Below, one piece after another: positions 17,514 to 25,698 of a DNA stretch of 64,000 bases. A model generated the notes under the pieces. It was not told the origin of the DNA. It saw only the letters and a program-made list of their open reading frames with translations, and did no database searches. The stretch comes from CAXXOK01 sp964497495. GTDB lineage: Bacteria; Bacillota; Clostridia; Christensenellales; Aristaeellaceae. Location of the stretch: the NCBI GenBank assembly GCA_964497495.1, contig CAZCCZ010000012.1, positions 9,666 to 73,665 of the forward strand, in the 5' to 3' direction. The translations under genes and the position numbers were made by a program. Position 1 is the first letter of the stretch, and every line of letters starts with the position of its first letter.

Positions 17514-18170
17514 ATGACGTTTGAAGAAATCGAAAGCCAGCTGAAATTCGACGACAAGGGATTGATCCCCGTGATCGTGCAGGATTACGCGACCCACGAA
17601 GTGCTGACGCTGGCCTACATGAACCGGGAAAGCCTGAAAGTCAGCCTGGAGGAAGGGCGCACCTGCTTCTGGAGCCGCAGCCGCAGCCGTTTGTGGCGCA
17701 AGGGCGAAACCAGCGGCAATACCCAGCGGATCGTTGCCCTGCGCGCGGACTGCGACGGGGACGCGCTGGTGGCCGAAGTGAAAAAGGCGGGGCCCGCCTG
17801 CCATACCGGCGCGGAAAGCTGCTTTTTCACGGGCCTGTACGAGGACGCGGAGATCAAGCCCTTTTCCCTCGGCGCGCTGTACCGGCTGGTGGAGGGGCGG
17901 AAAAGCGAGCCTAAGGAGGGCAGCTACACCACCTACCTTTTCCAGAAGGGGCGGGAAAAAATCCTGAAAAAAGTCGGCGAGGAGTGCACGGAGGTGCTGA
18001 TCGCCGGGGCGAAGAACGACGCGGAAGAAACGGTCTACGAGCTGGGCGACCTGGCCTATCACGCCGTGGTGCTGATGGCCGAAATGGGCATTTCTCCGGA
18101 GGACGTGCTGCGGGAACTGGCGCGCCGCCACGTGATCGACCATAAGGTAAAACAGGAGCGGATGCAATGA
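17514..18170 (+). CDS. hisIE: Bifunctional phosphoribosyl-AMP cyclohydrolase / phosphoribosyl-ATP pyrophosphohydrolase
   Basis: Fusion of pathway steps two and three. Residues 1 to about 105 are HisI: VLTLAYMNRESL, TCFWSRSRSRLWRKGETSG, the metal Asp cluster RADCDGDAL and zinc cysteines in GPACHTGAESCFF. Residues from about 120 to 218 are HisE: SYTTYLFQKGREKILKKVGE followed by ECTEVLIAGAKND. 218 residues, normal for the fusion. Four-base overlap with the next gene. Confidence 0.96.
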   Translation: MTFEEIESQLKFDDKGLIPVIVQDYATHEVLTLAYMNRESLKVSLEEGRTCFWSRSRSRLWRKGETSGNTQRIVALRADCDGDALVAEVKKAGPACHTGAESCFFTGLYEDAEIKPFSLGALYRLVEGRKSEPKEGSYTTYLFQKGREKILKKVGEECTEVLIAGAKNDAEETVYELGDLAYHAVVLMAEMGISPEDVLRELARRHVIDHKVKQERMQ

Positions 18171-19015
18171 AATTCCTGTCCAACGCGCACACGCACACCA
18201 CCTACTGCGACGGGCGCAGCACCGTTCAGGAACAGCTGGCCGCCGCGCGCGCGCTGGGGTTCGTCAGCCTGGGGTTCTCCGGCCACGCCATGCAGGGCTT
18301 CGACTGGAAGTACTGCATGAGCGCGGAGGGTCAAAGCGCCTACCGCAAGGAGTTGCGCGCGTTGCAACGCGAGTGCGGGGAACGGGGTCTTGCCCCGAAG
18401 CTGTACGTCGGTCTGGAACAGGACGCGCTGGTGCCCGCGGCGGAAAAGGCGAAAAACCGCGCCGATTTCGATTATATCGTCGCTTCCGCGCATTATTTTC
18501 CGGAACCGCTGTCCGGCGAGTGGGTTTCGGTGGACGGCGACCCGGAGCTGTTGAAACGCTGCGTGGCGGAGCGCTTCGGCGGCGACGCGCTCGCCATGGC
18601 GGAAGCCTATTTCGCGCTGCACGGCGGGGCCGTGGAGAACGACCGGCCGGACGTGATCGGCCATTTCGACCTGGTGCGCAAGTACTCGGAGCAGATTGGG
18701 CTGGACACGGGCGCGGCGGCCTACCGCGCCGCGGCTTTGGCCGCGCTGGAACGGGCGCGGCGCGGCTGCGGCCTGCTGGAAGTCAACACCGGGGGCATCG
18801 CGCGCGGGTACGAGGTTACTCCCTATCCGGCGGGCTTCCTGCTGGACGCCTGGCGGGACATGGGCGGCGACGTGACCCTCACGTCGGACTGCCACGACGC
18901 GCGGTTTCTGGATTGCGCCTTCGACGAAACGCTGGTCATGCTCAGGGCGCGGGGGTTCCGGCGCGTGCTCCGGCTGGGCGCAGGCGAGGCGCCGTGGGAC
19001 GAAGTCGCTTTATAA
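18167..19015 (+). CDS. hisK: Histidinol-phosphatase, PHP family
   Basis: Removes phosphate from histidinol phosphate, the step missing from monofunctional HisB. 282 residues of a trinuclear-metal PHP hydrolase: NAHTHTTYCDG at the N-terminus, GFSGHA, LYVGLEQD, YIVASAHYF, VIGHFDLVRKY and the closing TSDCHD. Being last in the his operon and translationally coupled to hisIE supports HisK over other PHP phosphoesterases. Confidence 0.92.
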   Translation: MKFLSNAHTHTTYCDGRSTVQEQLAAARALGFVSLGFSGHAMQGFDWKYCMSAEGQSAYRKELRALQRECGERGLAPKLYVGLEQDALVPAAEKAKNRADFDYIVASAHYFPEPLSGEWVSVDGDPELLKRCVAERFGGDALAMAEAYFALHGGAVENDRPDVIGHFDLVRKYSEQIGLDTGAAAYRAAALAALERARRGCGLLEVNTGGIARGYEVTPYPAGFLLDAWRDMGGDVTLTSDCHDARFLDCAFDETLVMLRARGFRRVLRLGAGEAPWDEVAL

Positions 19016-19023
19016 ACCTCTGG

Positions 19024-19062
19024 AAAAGCGCCCGGCGGGTTGACAGCCCGCCGGGCGCTTTG
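19024..19062. terminator. Bidirectional terminator between hisK and the EamA transporter
   Basis: A 15-base perfect inverted repeat: left arm 19025-19039 begins AAAGCGCCC, right arm 19047-19061 ends GGGCGCTTT, with a seven-base loop. The two genes converge here, and the A/T ends serve both directions. Confidence 0.8.
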
Positions 19063-19071
19063 ATGATTCGC

Positions 19072-20022
19072 TTACCGGTTTACGCCCGCCGGCTGCGCCG
19101 TTTCGCGCGCGTCCCGTATTTCCATCCACAGGTACCACGCGACCCCAACGATGATCACGCTGCCGCCGATAAACGTGTATTTCGTGGGCGCGTCCCCCAG
19201 CACCAGGTAGACCACCATCGGCGCCGTGACCATGTTGGTCAGCAGCACGGCGGAAACTGTCGGGGCTTTGATGTATTTCAGCGACACGCTTTGCATTGTA
19301 TGCCCCAGCAGGGTGGGGAAAACAGCCAGCCCCAGCGCCCACAGCAGGTTAACGGGTTCCAGCCCCGCGGGCGAAGCGTCGCCGATCAGCGCGAAAACGG
19401 CCATCCACACGAAGGTGAAAAAATACACGACGGCGGTGTAGGTGTTCACGTCCAGCGCCACGCGGATCTTGCGCCCCAGCATCGTGTACAGCGCGAACAG
19501 CGCGGCGGCCGCCAGCGAGTACAGGTTGCCGGACAGCGTGCCCGCGGTGCCGCCGAGGTTGCATACCACCACGCCCGCCGTGGCGATGATCATGCCCACC
19601 AGCGCCGCGCGGGAGGTTCTTTCGCGCAGGAACAGCGAGGAAAGCAGCGCCGTGATCAGCAGGCTGATGCCCGATATGGCGCCCGCGGCGAACACGTCCG
19701 TCTGCGTCAACGCGATCGCCCAGGTCGTAAAATGCAAGGCGAGCACCGTGCCCGTAAGCGCGCTGTACCAAAACCACTTTTTCGGTACGTGCAGCAGCTT
19801 TTCCCGAAGGTTGCGGTTCAGGAACGTCACCGGCGCCATAAGGACGAGCGTCAGCAACAGACGCAGGGCGTTCACCCACAGGGGGCTCAGGCCCGTGCGG
19901 TAGGAAAGCATATAAAACAGCGAGGAAACCGACGTGCCCACCGCGGCGGTCGTCAGCGCGGCCACGCCGATACGCGACCCCGCCATCCGTCCGTTTTCCG
20001 GGGCGGAGCTTGCCTGGCTCAT
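19072..20022 (-). CDS. EamA/DMT-family transporter
   Basis: Predicted ten-helix inner-membrane exporter of metabolites or amino acids (drug/metabolite transporter superfamily). 316 residues containing two EamA repeats; MLSYRTGLSPLWVNALRLLL and DVFAAGAISGISLLITALL belong to repeat 1, KYIKAPTVSAVLLTNMVTAP to repeat 2. The start at 20022 is chosen because GGAGGTG lies seven bases upstream; an ATG five codons earlier would contain that ribosome site. Transported substrate unknown. Confidence 0.88.
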   Translation of the reverse strand: MSQASSAPENGRMAGSRIGVAALTTAAVGTSVSSLFYMLSYRTGLSPLWVNALRLLLTLVLMAPVTFLNRNLREKLLHVPKKWFWYSALTGTVLALHFTTWAIALTQTDVFAAGAISGISLLITALLSSLFLRERTSRAALVGMIIATAGVVVCNLGGTAGTLSGNLYSLAAAALFALYTMLGRKIRVALDVNTYTAVVYFFTFVWMAVFALIGDASPAGLEPVNLLWALGLAVFPTLLGHTMQSVSLKYIKAPTVSAVLLTNMVTAPMVVYLVLGDAPTKYTFIGGSVIIVGVAWYLWMEIRDARETAQPAGVNR

Positions 20023-20053
20023 AAACGGCACCTCCATACGGGTTCCACGGGGC

Positions 20054-20082
20054 AGTATACCGCCGCGGCCACGCGCCGTCAA
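20054..20082 (-). promoter_or_regulatory. Promoter of the EamA transporter
   Basis: On the minus strand TTGACG (20082-20077), 17-base spacer, TATACT (20059-20054), about 30 bases before the start codon. Confidence 0.75.
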
Positions 20083-20152
20083 TGTGCAAAACCGTCCGTT
20101 CCCGCACGCGCGGGGCGGGGTGCCGCGCGTTTCGGCCCGAACCGTTCCCATA

Positions 20153-20182
20153 GTGACAAATCTTCGATATCTATGGTATAAT
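20153..20182 (+). promoter_or_regulatory. Promoter of the 20-31 kb acyl/sugar operon
   Basis: GTGACA at 20153, 18-base spacer, then TATAAT at 20177-20182 preceded by TGG (extended -10). The first gene starts about 39 bases downstream of the -10. Confidence 0.75.
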
Positions 20183-20220
20183 TCTGTTTTGGGAATGCTT
20201 TGCAAAGGAGGGAGCGCCGG

Positions 20221-21744
20221 ATGCACGAGAACACGGCGGCACCGAGCGCCGCAAAGCCCCGCCGCGCCGTGCGCCTGCTGGCTGTGGGCTGCGTGCTGCT
20301 GCTGCTGGCGGGCGTGCTGCCCCTGTACGCGATCTCCTTTTATAATCACCCCTATTACGACGATTATAACTTTTCCCAGGGCGTGCACGCCGTATGGGCG
20401 GAAACGCACAGCCTGCCGCAGGCCCTTTCCGCCGCGTTTGCCGGCGCGCAGAACGTTCGCGCCACCTGGCAGGGCACCTACACGGGCACGCTGCTGACCA
20501 ACCTCCAGCCTGGGGTATTTTCCGAAAGCCTGTACTGGCTCACCACCTTCGTATTGCTCACGGCGTTCCTGCTGTGTTTCGGTTATTTTTACAAAACCGT
20601 ATTCCGCACCGTGCTGGGCGCGGGCCGCGCGGAAACGGTCTGCGTTGTTTGCCTCGCGCTGTTCCTCACCACCCAGCTTCTGCCGGGTGCGGACGAGGCG
20701 TTTTTCTGGTTCAACGGCGGCGTGGGCAACACGTTCGTCTACTCCCTGCTGGCGCTCTCGCTGGCACTGATGATCCGCCTAGCCACCGCCAGGCGCGGCG
20801 CACCGTGGCTGACGCTCGCGCTGTTCCTGCTCGTCACGCTGCTGGGCGGCGGCAGCTACGGCGGCGGGCTGTTCGGGCTGCTGATCTTCCTTATCGTGTG
20901 CGTTTTCGCGTTCGTTCAAAAAAACCGTTACCGTTTCGTGTACGTTGGGCTCACGGCGTGGTTCCTCGCCTGCTTCGCGTACAGCATGGTCGCGCCGGGC
21001 AACGACGTGCGCGCCGCGATGATCGGCGCGCATCCCTCGGCGGTCCGGGCCGTGCTGCAGTCGCTTTACTACGGCGTGGCGCTCATCGGCAGTTCCTTCA
21101 CGTTGCCCGTGGCGGCCGTGGGGCTGGCGTTTGCGCCGCTGTTGTGGAAACTGGCCGGTGAAAGCCGGTTCGCCTTCAAGCATCCGTTGATCGTGCTGCT
21201 CGCGGGCGCGTGCCTGTTCTGCGTGCAGCTGACGCCGCCGATTTACTCGGGCGTGTTTCTGGGCGGCGACCGCATCAGGGACACATATTATTACAGTTTC
21301 GTTTCGATGTTCCTGCTATATGAAACCTATCTGCTGGGCTTTCTCGCCCGCCGCCGCGAGAAGCTCGGGAAACCTGCGTTCGCGCCCGCGCCCGCCGCGC
21401 TTCGCGTCCTGCTGGTGGTTTCCGCGTGCCTGTTCGCGCTGGGTATTCTGGGTTTCAAGCAATCGGGGGAAACGCTGTACGGCCCCATGAACCTGGCGGG
21501 CGGCAGCGCGGCGCTCTCCGTCGTTTCCGGCGAGGCGGCGGCATACGACCGCCAGATGACCGCGCGCGAGGCGCTGCTCAACGACGCTTCGCAGCCCGTG
21601 GTAACGCTCGCGCCGCTCACGGCGGTGCCGAACGTGTTCATGGACGACCTGCTATTGCCACACGCCGAGTACGACGTGCGGCCCGCCCTGCGGGGTTACT
21701 ACGGCAAGGAAGCCGTGCTGGTGGAAGGGGGCGACGCGCAATGA
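20221..21744 (+). CDS. Polytopic membrane protein, DUF6056-like, possible GT-C glycosyltransferase (paralogue 1)
   Basis: A 507-residue integral membrane protein with about ten hydrophobic helices. After the first helix comes an outside loop with YYDDYNF and then ATWQGTYTGTLLTNLQPGVF. Position of an acidic pair after helix 1 is what GT-C glycosyltransferases (polyprenyl-phosphate-sugar users) show. The family resembles DUF6056 as I recall it; no enzyme activity is established. AGGAGG at 20206 supports ATG 20221 over an upstream TTG. First gene of the operon, overlapping its paralogue by four bases. Confidence 0.7.
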   Translation: MHENTAAPSAAKPRRAVRLLAVGCVLLLLAGVLPLYAISFYNHPYYDDYNFSQGVHAVWAETHSLPQALSAAFAGAQNVRATWQGTYTGTLLTNLQPGVFSESLYWLTTFVLLTAFLLCFGYFYKTVFRTVLGAGRAETVCVVCLALFLTTQLLPGADEAFFWFNGGVGNTFVYSLLALSLALMIRLATARRGAPWLTLALFLLVTLLGGGSYGGGLFGLLIFLIVCVFAFVQKNRYRFVYVGLTAWFLACFAYSMVAPGNDVRAAMIGAHPSAVRAVLQSLYYGVALIGSSFTLPVAAVGLAFAPLLWKLAGESRFAFKHPLIVLLAGACLFCVQLTPPIYSGVFLGGDRIRDTYYYSFVSMFLLYETYLLGFLARRREKLGKPAFAPAPAALRVLLVVSACLFALGILGFKQSGETLYGPMNLAGGSAALSVVSGEAAAYDRQMTAREALLNDASQPVVTLAPLTAVPNVFMDDLLLPHAEYDVRPALRGYYGKEAVLVEGGDAQ

Positions 21745-23282
21745 CGGGCCGCCTCTCGCTCTCCCGCCGGGCCGTTGCCTGGCTGTGTATGCTGCTTCTG
21801 CTGGCGGGCGTGCTGCCCATGTACGCGCTTTCGCAGTACAACCACGCGTTTTACGACGATTTCGGTTTTTCGCTGCTTACGCGCGACGCCTGGCGGACGG
21901 AGGGCACCGTGCCCGCGGTGCTCAAAGCCGCCTGGGTGAACACTTTCGGCAATGCCGAAGGCACGGTGCGCGGCACCTACAACACGTGGGAAGGCACCTA
22001 CGCCAGTTCTTTTCTAAGCGCTCTGCAACCCGCGGTTTTCGGCGAGGGCGCGTATTGGGCAACGACCGTCCTGCTGCTGACGGCGTTCCTGTTTTCGGTT
22101 TGGTTCTTCCTTTCGCAAACGCTACGCGGTGTTTACGGCATGAACCGCGGCGCGGTGACGGCTGTTTTCGGTTTGCTGGGCTTCGTACTGACGCAGTTCG
22201 TGCCGGATGCCGCGGAAGCCTTCTATTGGTACAACGGAGGGGTGGCTTACACGCTGCTGTGGTCGGCCGCGTTGCTGGGCGCGGGGCTTTGGCTCCGGTT
22301 CGACCGCGCCGCGGGCGCGGCGCGGCGCATCCTGTTGTACGCGCTCCTGCTTGTGCTGACCGTTCTGGTGGGCGGCGCGAAATACAGCACGGTGCTCACG
22401 GCGGCGCTGGCGGCGGTATGCTATACCGCTTGGGCGTTTTTCCATAAACGGTCCGGCCGGTGGGCGTACCTGTCGCTGACGCTCCTGCTGCTCGCCTGTT
22501 TCGCCTTCAGCGTCCGCGCCCCCGGCAACGCCGTGCGCGCGGCCACGCTCTCCGGCAGCCTGGGCGCGCCCAAAGCCGTGCTGGAGGCCGTCTACTTCGG
22601 GCTGGCGCTTGTGGGACATTCGTTTTCGCTGCCCCTGCTGGCGAGCCTCGCCCTGCTGGCGCTGCTGGCGGTTCCGGCGCTCCGGCAAAGCCCCTTCCGT
22701 TTCGCCCATCCGGTGTGGGCCACGTTGTTGTGCCTGTGCCTGTTCTGCGCGCAGCTGGCACCCACGCTATACACCGGCAACTATCTGGGGGACGGGCGGG
22801 TGCTGGATACCTACTTCTACACGCTCGTGATCCTGCTTACCCAGCTGACCCTGTACTGGACGGGCTGGTTTCTGCGCAGGCGCGAGCGTCTGCTCAGCCC
22901 GGCGTCCGCGCGGGACGCCCTGCCGGAGGGCGCCCAGGTGAAGGCCGTTCCCCTGCTGATCGTCGCGGGGATGCTGTTGGTCGGCTGCGTCGCCTACAGC
23001 CCGGACGGCGCGGCAAGCTACGGGCCCCAGAACATGGCGGGTGGAAGCGCTCTGCGTTCGCTTGTGAACGGACAGGCCGCCGCTTACGACGCGGCCATGG
23101 ACGCGCGGGACGCGCTGCTTAACGACCCCGCGCGAGCGGACGTAACGCTTGCCCCCGTCACGTTTGCGCCTCCGTCCTTCATGGGCGACGCGCTGGAAAG
23201 CGACAACCTCGGCTACGTGCTGAGCCTCTACGCGGACTATTATGATAAAGCGTCCGTACGCGTGGCGGGAGGGGAGGAGTAG
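21741..23282 (+). CDS. Polytopic membrane protein, DUF6056-like, possible GT-C glycosyltransferase (paralogue 2)
   Basis: A 513-residue paralogue of the preceding gene: the same order of features, with LLLLAGVLPMYALSQYNH, the acidic pair in FYDDFGFS, WEGTYASSFLSALQPAVF, FYWYNGGVAYTLLW and a final soluble stretch matching ASYGPQNMAGGSA against LYGPMNLAGGSA of the first copy. Tandem duplication with divergence is the simplest origin. Two such enzymes would fit two sequential external sugar transfers or transfer to two acceptors. Function inferred only. Confidence 0.7.
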   Translation: MTGRLSLSRRAVAWLCMLLLLAGVLPMYALSQYNHAFYDDFGFSLLTRDAWRTEGTVPAVLKAAWVNTFGNAEGTVRGTYNTWEGTYASSFLSALQPAVFGEGAYWATTVLLLTAFLFSVWFFLSQTLRGVYGMNRGAVTAVFGLLGFVLTQFVPDAAEAFYWYNGGVAYTLLWSAALLGAGLWLRFDRAAGAARRILLYALLLVLTVLVGGAKYSTVLTAALAAVCYTAWAFFHKRSGRWAYLSLTLLLLACFAFSVRAPGNAVRAATLSGSLGAPKAVLEAVYFGLALVGHSFSLPLLASLALLALLAVPALRQSPFRFAHPVWATLLCLCLFCAQLAPTLYTGNYLGDGRVLDTYFYTLVILLTQLTLYWTGWFLRRRERLLSPASARDALPEGAQVKAVPLLIVAGMLLVGCVAYSPDGAASYGPQNMAGGSALRSLVNGQAAAYDAAMDARDALLNDPARADVTLAPVTFAPPSFMGDALESDNLGYVLSLYADYYDKASVRVAGGEE

Positions 23283-23283
23283 C

Positions 23284-24027
23284 ATGCCGCTGACCGGAAA
23301 GAACGCGCTGATCACCGGCGCCAACCGCGGCATCGGCGCGGCAACCCTCGCCGCCTTCGCAATGGAAGGGGCCAACGTGTGGGCCTTCGCCCGCAAACCG
23401 GACGAGGCGTTCGAGGCCCGCTGCCGCTCCCTTGCGGAAACGCACGGCGTGTGGATCAGGCCCCTGTACGCCGACCTGACGGACGAGGCCGCCGTGACCG
23501 ACGCCGTGAAGGCCGCCATGGCGGACAAACTGCCGTTGGATATCCTGGTGAACAACGCGGGTGTAATGGGCGAGGACAAGCTTTTTCAGCTTACCTCCGC
23601 CGCGGAGATGCGGGCGCTGTTCGAGGCGAACTTCTTCGGCCCTCTGGCGCTCACCCGGCTGGCAACACGCTGGATGGCGCGCAAGCGGCAGGGCGCGGTA
23701 GTCAACGTCGCCTCCGTCGCCGGGCTGGACGGAGACAGCCGCCTCGATTATTCCGCCAGCAAAGCCGCGCTGATCGCCGCCACTAAAAAGCTCGCGCGGG
23801 AGCTTGCCGGCGCGGGCATCCGCGTCAACGCCGTAGCCCCCGGGTACACCGACACGGGCATGACCCGCGCGCTGGGCGAAAAGATCGGGCAGGAAGCCGT
23901 AAGCCGCAACCTCCTCCGCCGGAAGGGGCGGCCGGAGGAAATCGCCGCCGTCATCGCGTTTTTAGCCGGGGACGGCGCAAGCTTCGTCACCGCGCAGGTG
24001 TGGCGCGTGGACGGGGGCATCGTGTAA
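23284..24027 (+). CDS. SDR-family oxidoreductase, FabG-like
   Basis: A 247-residue classical short-chain dehydrogenase using NAD(P)H. TGANRGIG cofactor loop, LVNNAGVMG, catalytic Ser in NVASVAG, and YSASKAALI with the Tyr-x3-Lys. C-terminal GDGASFVTAQVWRVDGGIV is the FabG-type ending. Starting two bases after the previous stop with GGAGGAG upstream, and followed by a carrier protein, it may reduce a beta-ketoacyl or sugar-keto substrate bound to that carrier. Substrate inferred from context. Confidence 0.85.
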   Translation: MPLTGKNALITGANRGIGAATLAAFAMEGANVWAFARKPDEAFEARCRSLAETHGVWIRPLYADLTDEAAVTDAVKAAMADKLPLDILVNNAGVMGEDKLFQLTSAAEMRALFEANFFGPLALTRLATRWMARKRQGAVVNVASVAGLDGDSRLDYSASKAALIAATKKLARELAGAGIRVNAVAPGYTDTGMTRALGEKIGQEAVSRNLLRRKGRPEEIAAVIAFLAGDGASFVTAQVWRVDGGIV

Positions 24028-24071
24028 GCCGCACCAAATTCCCCAAATGAACGTGAGGAGCAAAAACGACC

Positions 24072-24308
24072 GTGAGCAACGAGCAGAAGTACCTGAACGC
24101 CTTTATGGAGACTCTGGAAGCGACCGCCGAGGAGGCCCCGGGCCTGGTATACGGCGAAAGCAAACTGTGGGACAGCGTCGGGCACATGGCGCTGATCGCC
24201 GCGCTGGAGGACGCCTTCGACATCATGATGGAGATGGACGACATCATCGACCTGAGCTCGTTTGAAAAGGGGAAGGAGATACTCAGGAAATATGCTGTGG
24301 AGATTTGA
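24072..24308 (+). CDS. Acyl carrier protein
   Basis: A 78-residue phosphopantetheine carrier. The attachment serine lies in KLWDSVGHMALI within the usual four-helix pattern, and the protein is acidic as carriers are (MMEMDDIIDL). GTG start at 24072 with GTGAGGAG upstream; the preceding 44-base gap is the largest spacing in this part of the operon. It is not next to fatty-acid synthesis genes, so it is a dedicated carrier for the AMP-ligase and the LuxE/LuxC-like enzymes that follow. Confidence 0.88.
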   Translation: MSNEQKYLNAFMETLEATAEEAPGLVYGESKLWDSVGHMALIAALEDAFDIMMEMDDIIDLSSFEKGKEILRKYAVEI

Positions 24309-25698
24309 CCGGTATCAGACGAACGTCGCCGTGGAGGACGAGTTAGGCCAGCGGCTTACCTACGCGGAGCTGCGCCACGAGGGCCGGCTGCTCTGCCAGC
24401 AGGCGGACGGCCGCTGTCTGGTGTTCTGCCTGTGCCGAAACGTCATGGGCAGCTTTCTGGGCTACGTCTCCTTTTTAAACGGCGGCGTGGTACCCCTGAT
24501 GCTTCCGGCGGATATGGACCCGGCGCTTCTCCGGAAGCTGTACGAGACCTACCAGCCCAAGTACGTCTGGGTTCCCTCCGAGTTCGAGCTGGAAGACGGC
24601 TGCTGCCGCTACGAGCGTTTCGGCTACCGCCTTCTGCAAACGCCTTTCGGGGATGCCGCGCGCCTCGCGCCGGATCTGGCCCTGCTGCTGACCACCAGCG
24701 GCTCCACCGGCAGCCCCAAGCTGGTGAGGCAGAGCTACCGCAACATTCGCGCCAACATGGATTCCATCGTGGAATACCTGCACCTGCTTCCGGACGAGCG
24801 GCCCGTGACCACGCTGCCCATGCACTACACCTACGGCCTGAGCATCCTCAACACCCATCTGGACGTGGGCGCGACGATCCTCCTGACCGACCGCAGCGTG
24901 ACGCAGAAGACCTTCTGGACGTTCTTCCGGGATCAGGGCGCCACCAGCTTCGGCGGCGTGCCCTACACCTACGAAATGCTGGATCGCATGCGTTTCACCC
25001 ATATGAAGCTGCCCTCTTTGCGCGTAATGACGCAGGCGGGCGGCAGGCTTTCGCCGGAATTGCATCAAAAGTTCGCCGAATGGTGCAGGGACACGGGACG
25101 GGAGTTCATCGTGATGTACGGGCAGTGCGAAGCCACGGCGCGCATGGCGTACCTGCCGTGGGAAAAGAGCCTGGACAAGGTGGGCGCGATGGGCGTGCCC
25201 ATTCCCGGCGGCGCGTTCGAGCTGATCGGCGAGGACGGCGCGCCGGTTACCGAGCCGCACGTAACCGGAGAACTTCGCTACCGGGGCGAAAACGTCACGC
25301 TGGGCTACGCAACCTGCGCCGAAGACCTCGTGAAAGAGGACGAGCGCCACGGCGTGCTGGACACCGGCGACATGGCGCAGGTGGACGAGGACGGGTATTA
25401 CACCATCGTGGGGCGCAAGAAGCGGTTTCTAAAAATGTTCGGCAACCGCGTCAATCTGGACGAGGTGGAGCGGCTGCTGCAGGCGCGGTTCCCGAAGGCG
25501 GACTGTGCCTGCGGCGGACGGGACGACCACCTAACGGTTTTCTGTACGGACGAGGCCGCCTATCCCGAGATGCGCGCCTATCTGGCAGAAAAGACGGGCC
25601 TCAACCCGGGCGGGTTCTTTATGAAGGTCGTGCCCGCCATTCCCAGAAGCGACGTGGGCAAGACGTTATACCTGGAGTTGGAGAAGTACGATGACTGA
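24292..25698 (+). CDS. AMP-dependent acyl ligase (adenylate-forming)
   Basis: A 468-residue ANL-superfamily ligase that activates a carboxylate as acyl-AMP and probably loads it on the adjacent carrier protein. P-loop TTSGSTGSPK, YGQCEATARMAYLP (A5), LDTGDMAQVDEDGYY with GRKKRFLKMFGNRVNLDEVE (A7-A8), and the catalytic lysine near the end in SDVGKTLYLEL (A10). It is about 50 residues shorter than typical acyl-CoA synthetases, as in carrier-loading ligases. Overlaps the carrier gene by 17 bases. Acyl substrate unknown. Confidence 0.88.
   Translation: MLWRFDRYQTNVAVEDELGQRLTYAELRHEGRLLCQQADGRCLVFCLCRNVMGSFLGYVSFLNGGVVPLMLPADMDPALLRKLYETYQPKYVWVPSEFELEDGCCRYERFGYRLLQTPFGDAARLAPDLALLLTTSGSTGSPKLVRQSYRNIRANMDSIVEYLHLLPDERPVTTLPMHYTYGLSILNTHLDVGATILLTDRSVTQKTFWTFFRDQGATSFGGVPYTYEMLDRMRFTHMKLPSLRVMTQAGGRLSPELHQKFAEWCRDTGREFIVMYGQCEATARMAYLPWEKSLDKVGAMGVPIPGGAFELIGEDGAPVTEPHVTGELRYRGENVTLGYATCAEDLVKEDERHGVLDTGDMAQVDEDGYYTIVGRKKRFLKMFGNRVNLDEVERLLQARFPKADCACGGRDDHLTVFCTDEAAYPEMRAYLAEKTGLNPGGFFMKVVPAIPRSDVGKTLYLELEKYDD

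Noticed and set aside
18373..20181. 602-codon plus-strand frame across hisK and the EamA gene
   Set aside because: Crosses a strong terminator and two real genes; translation is composition-biased and unlike any protein.
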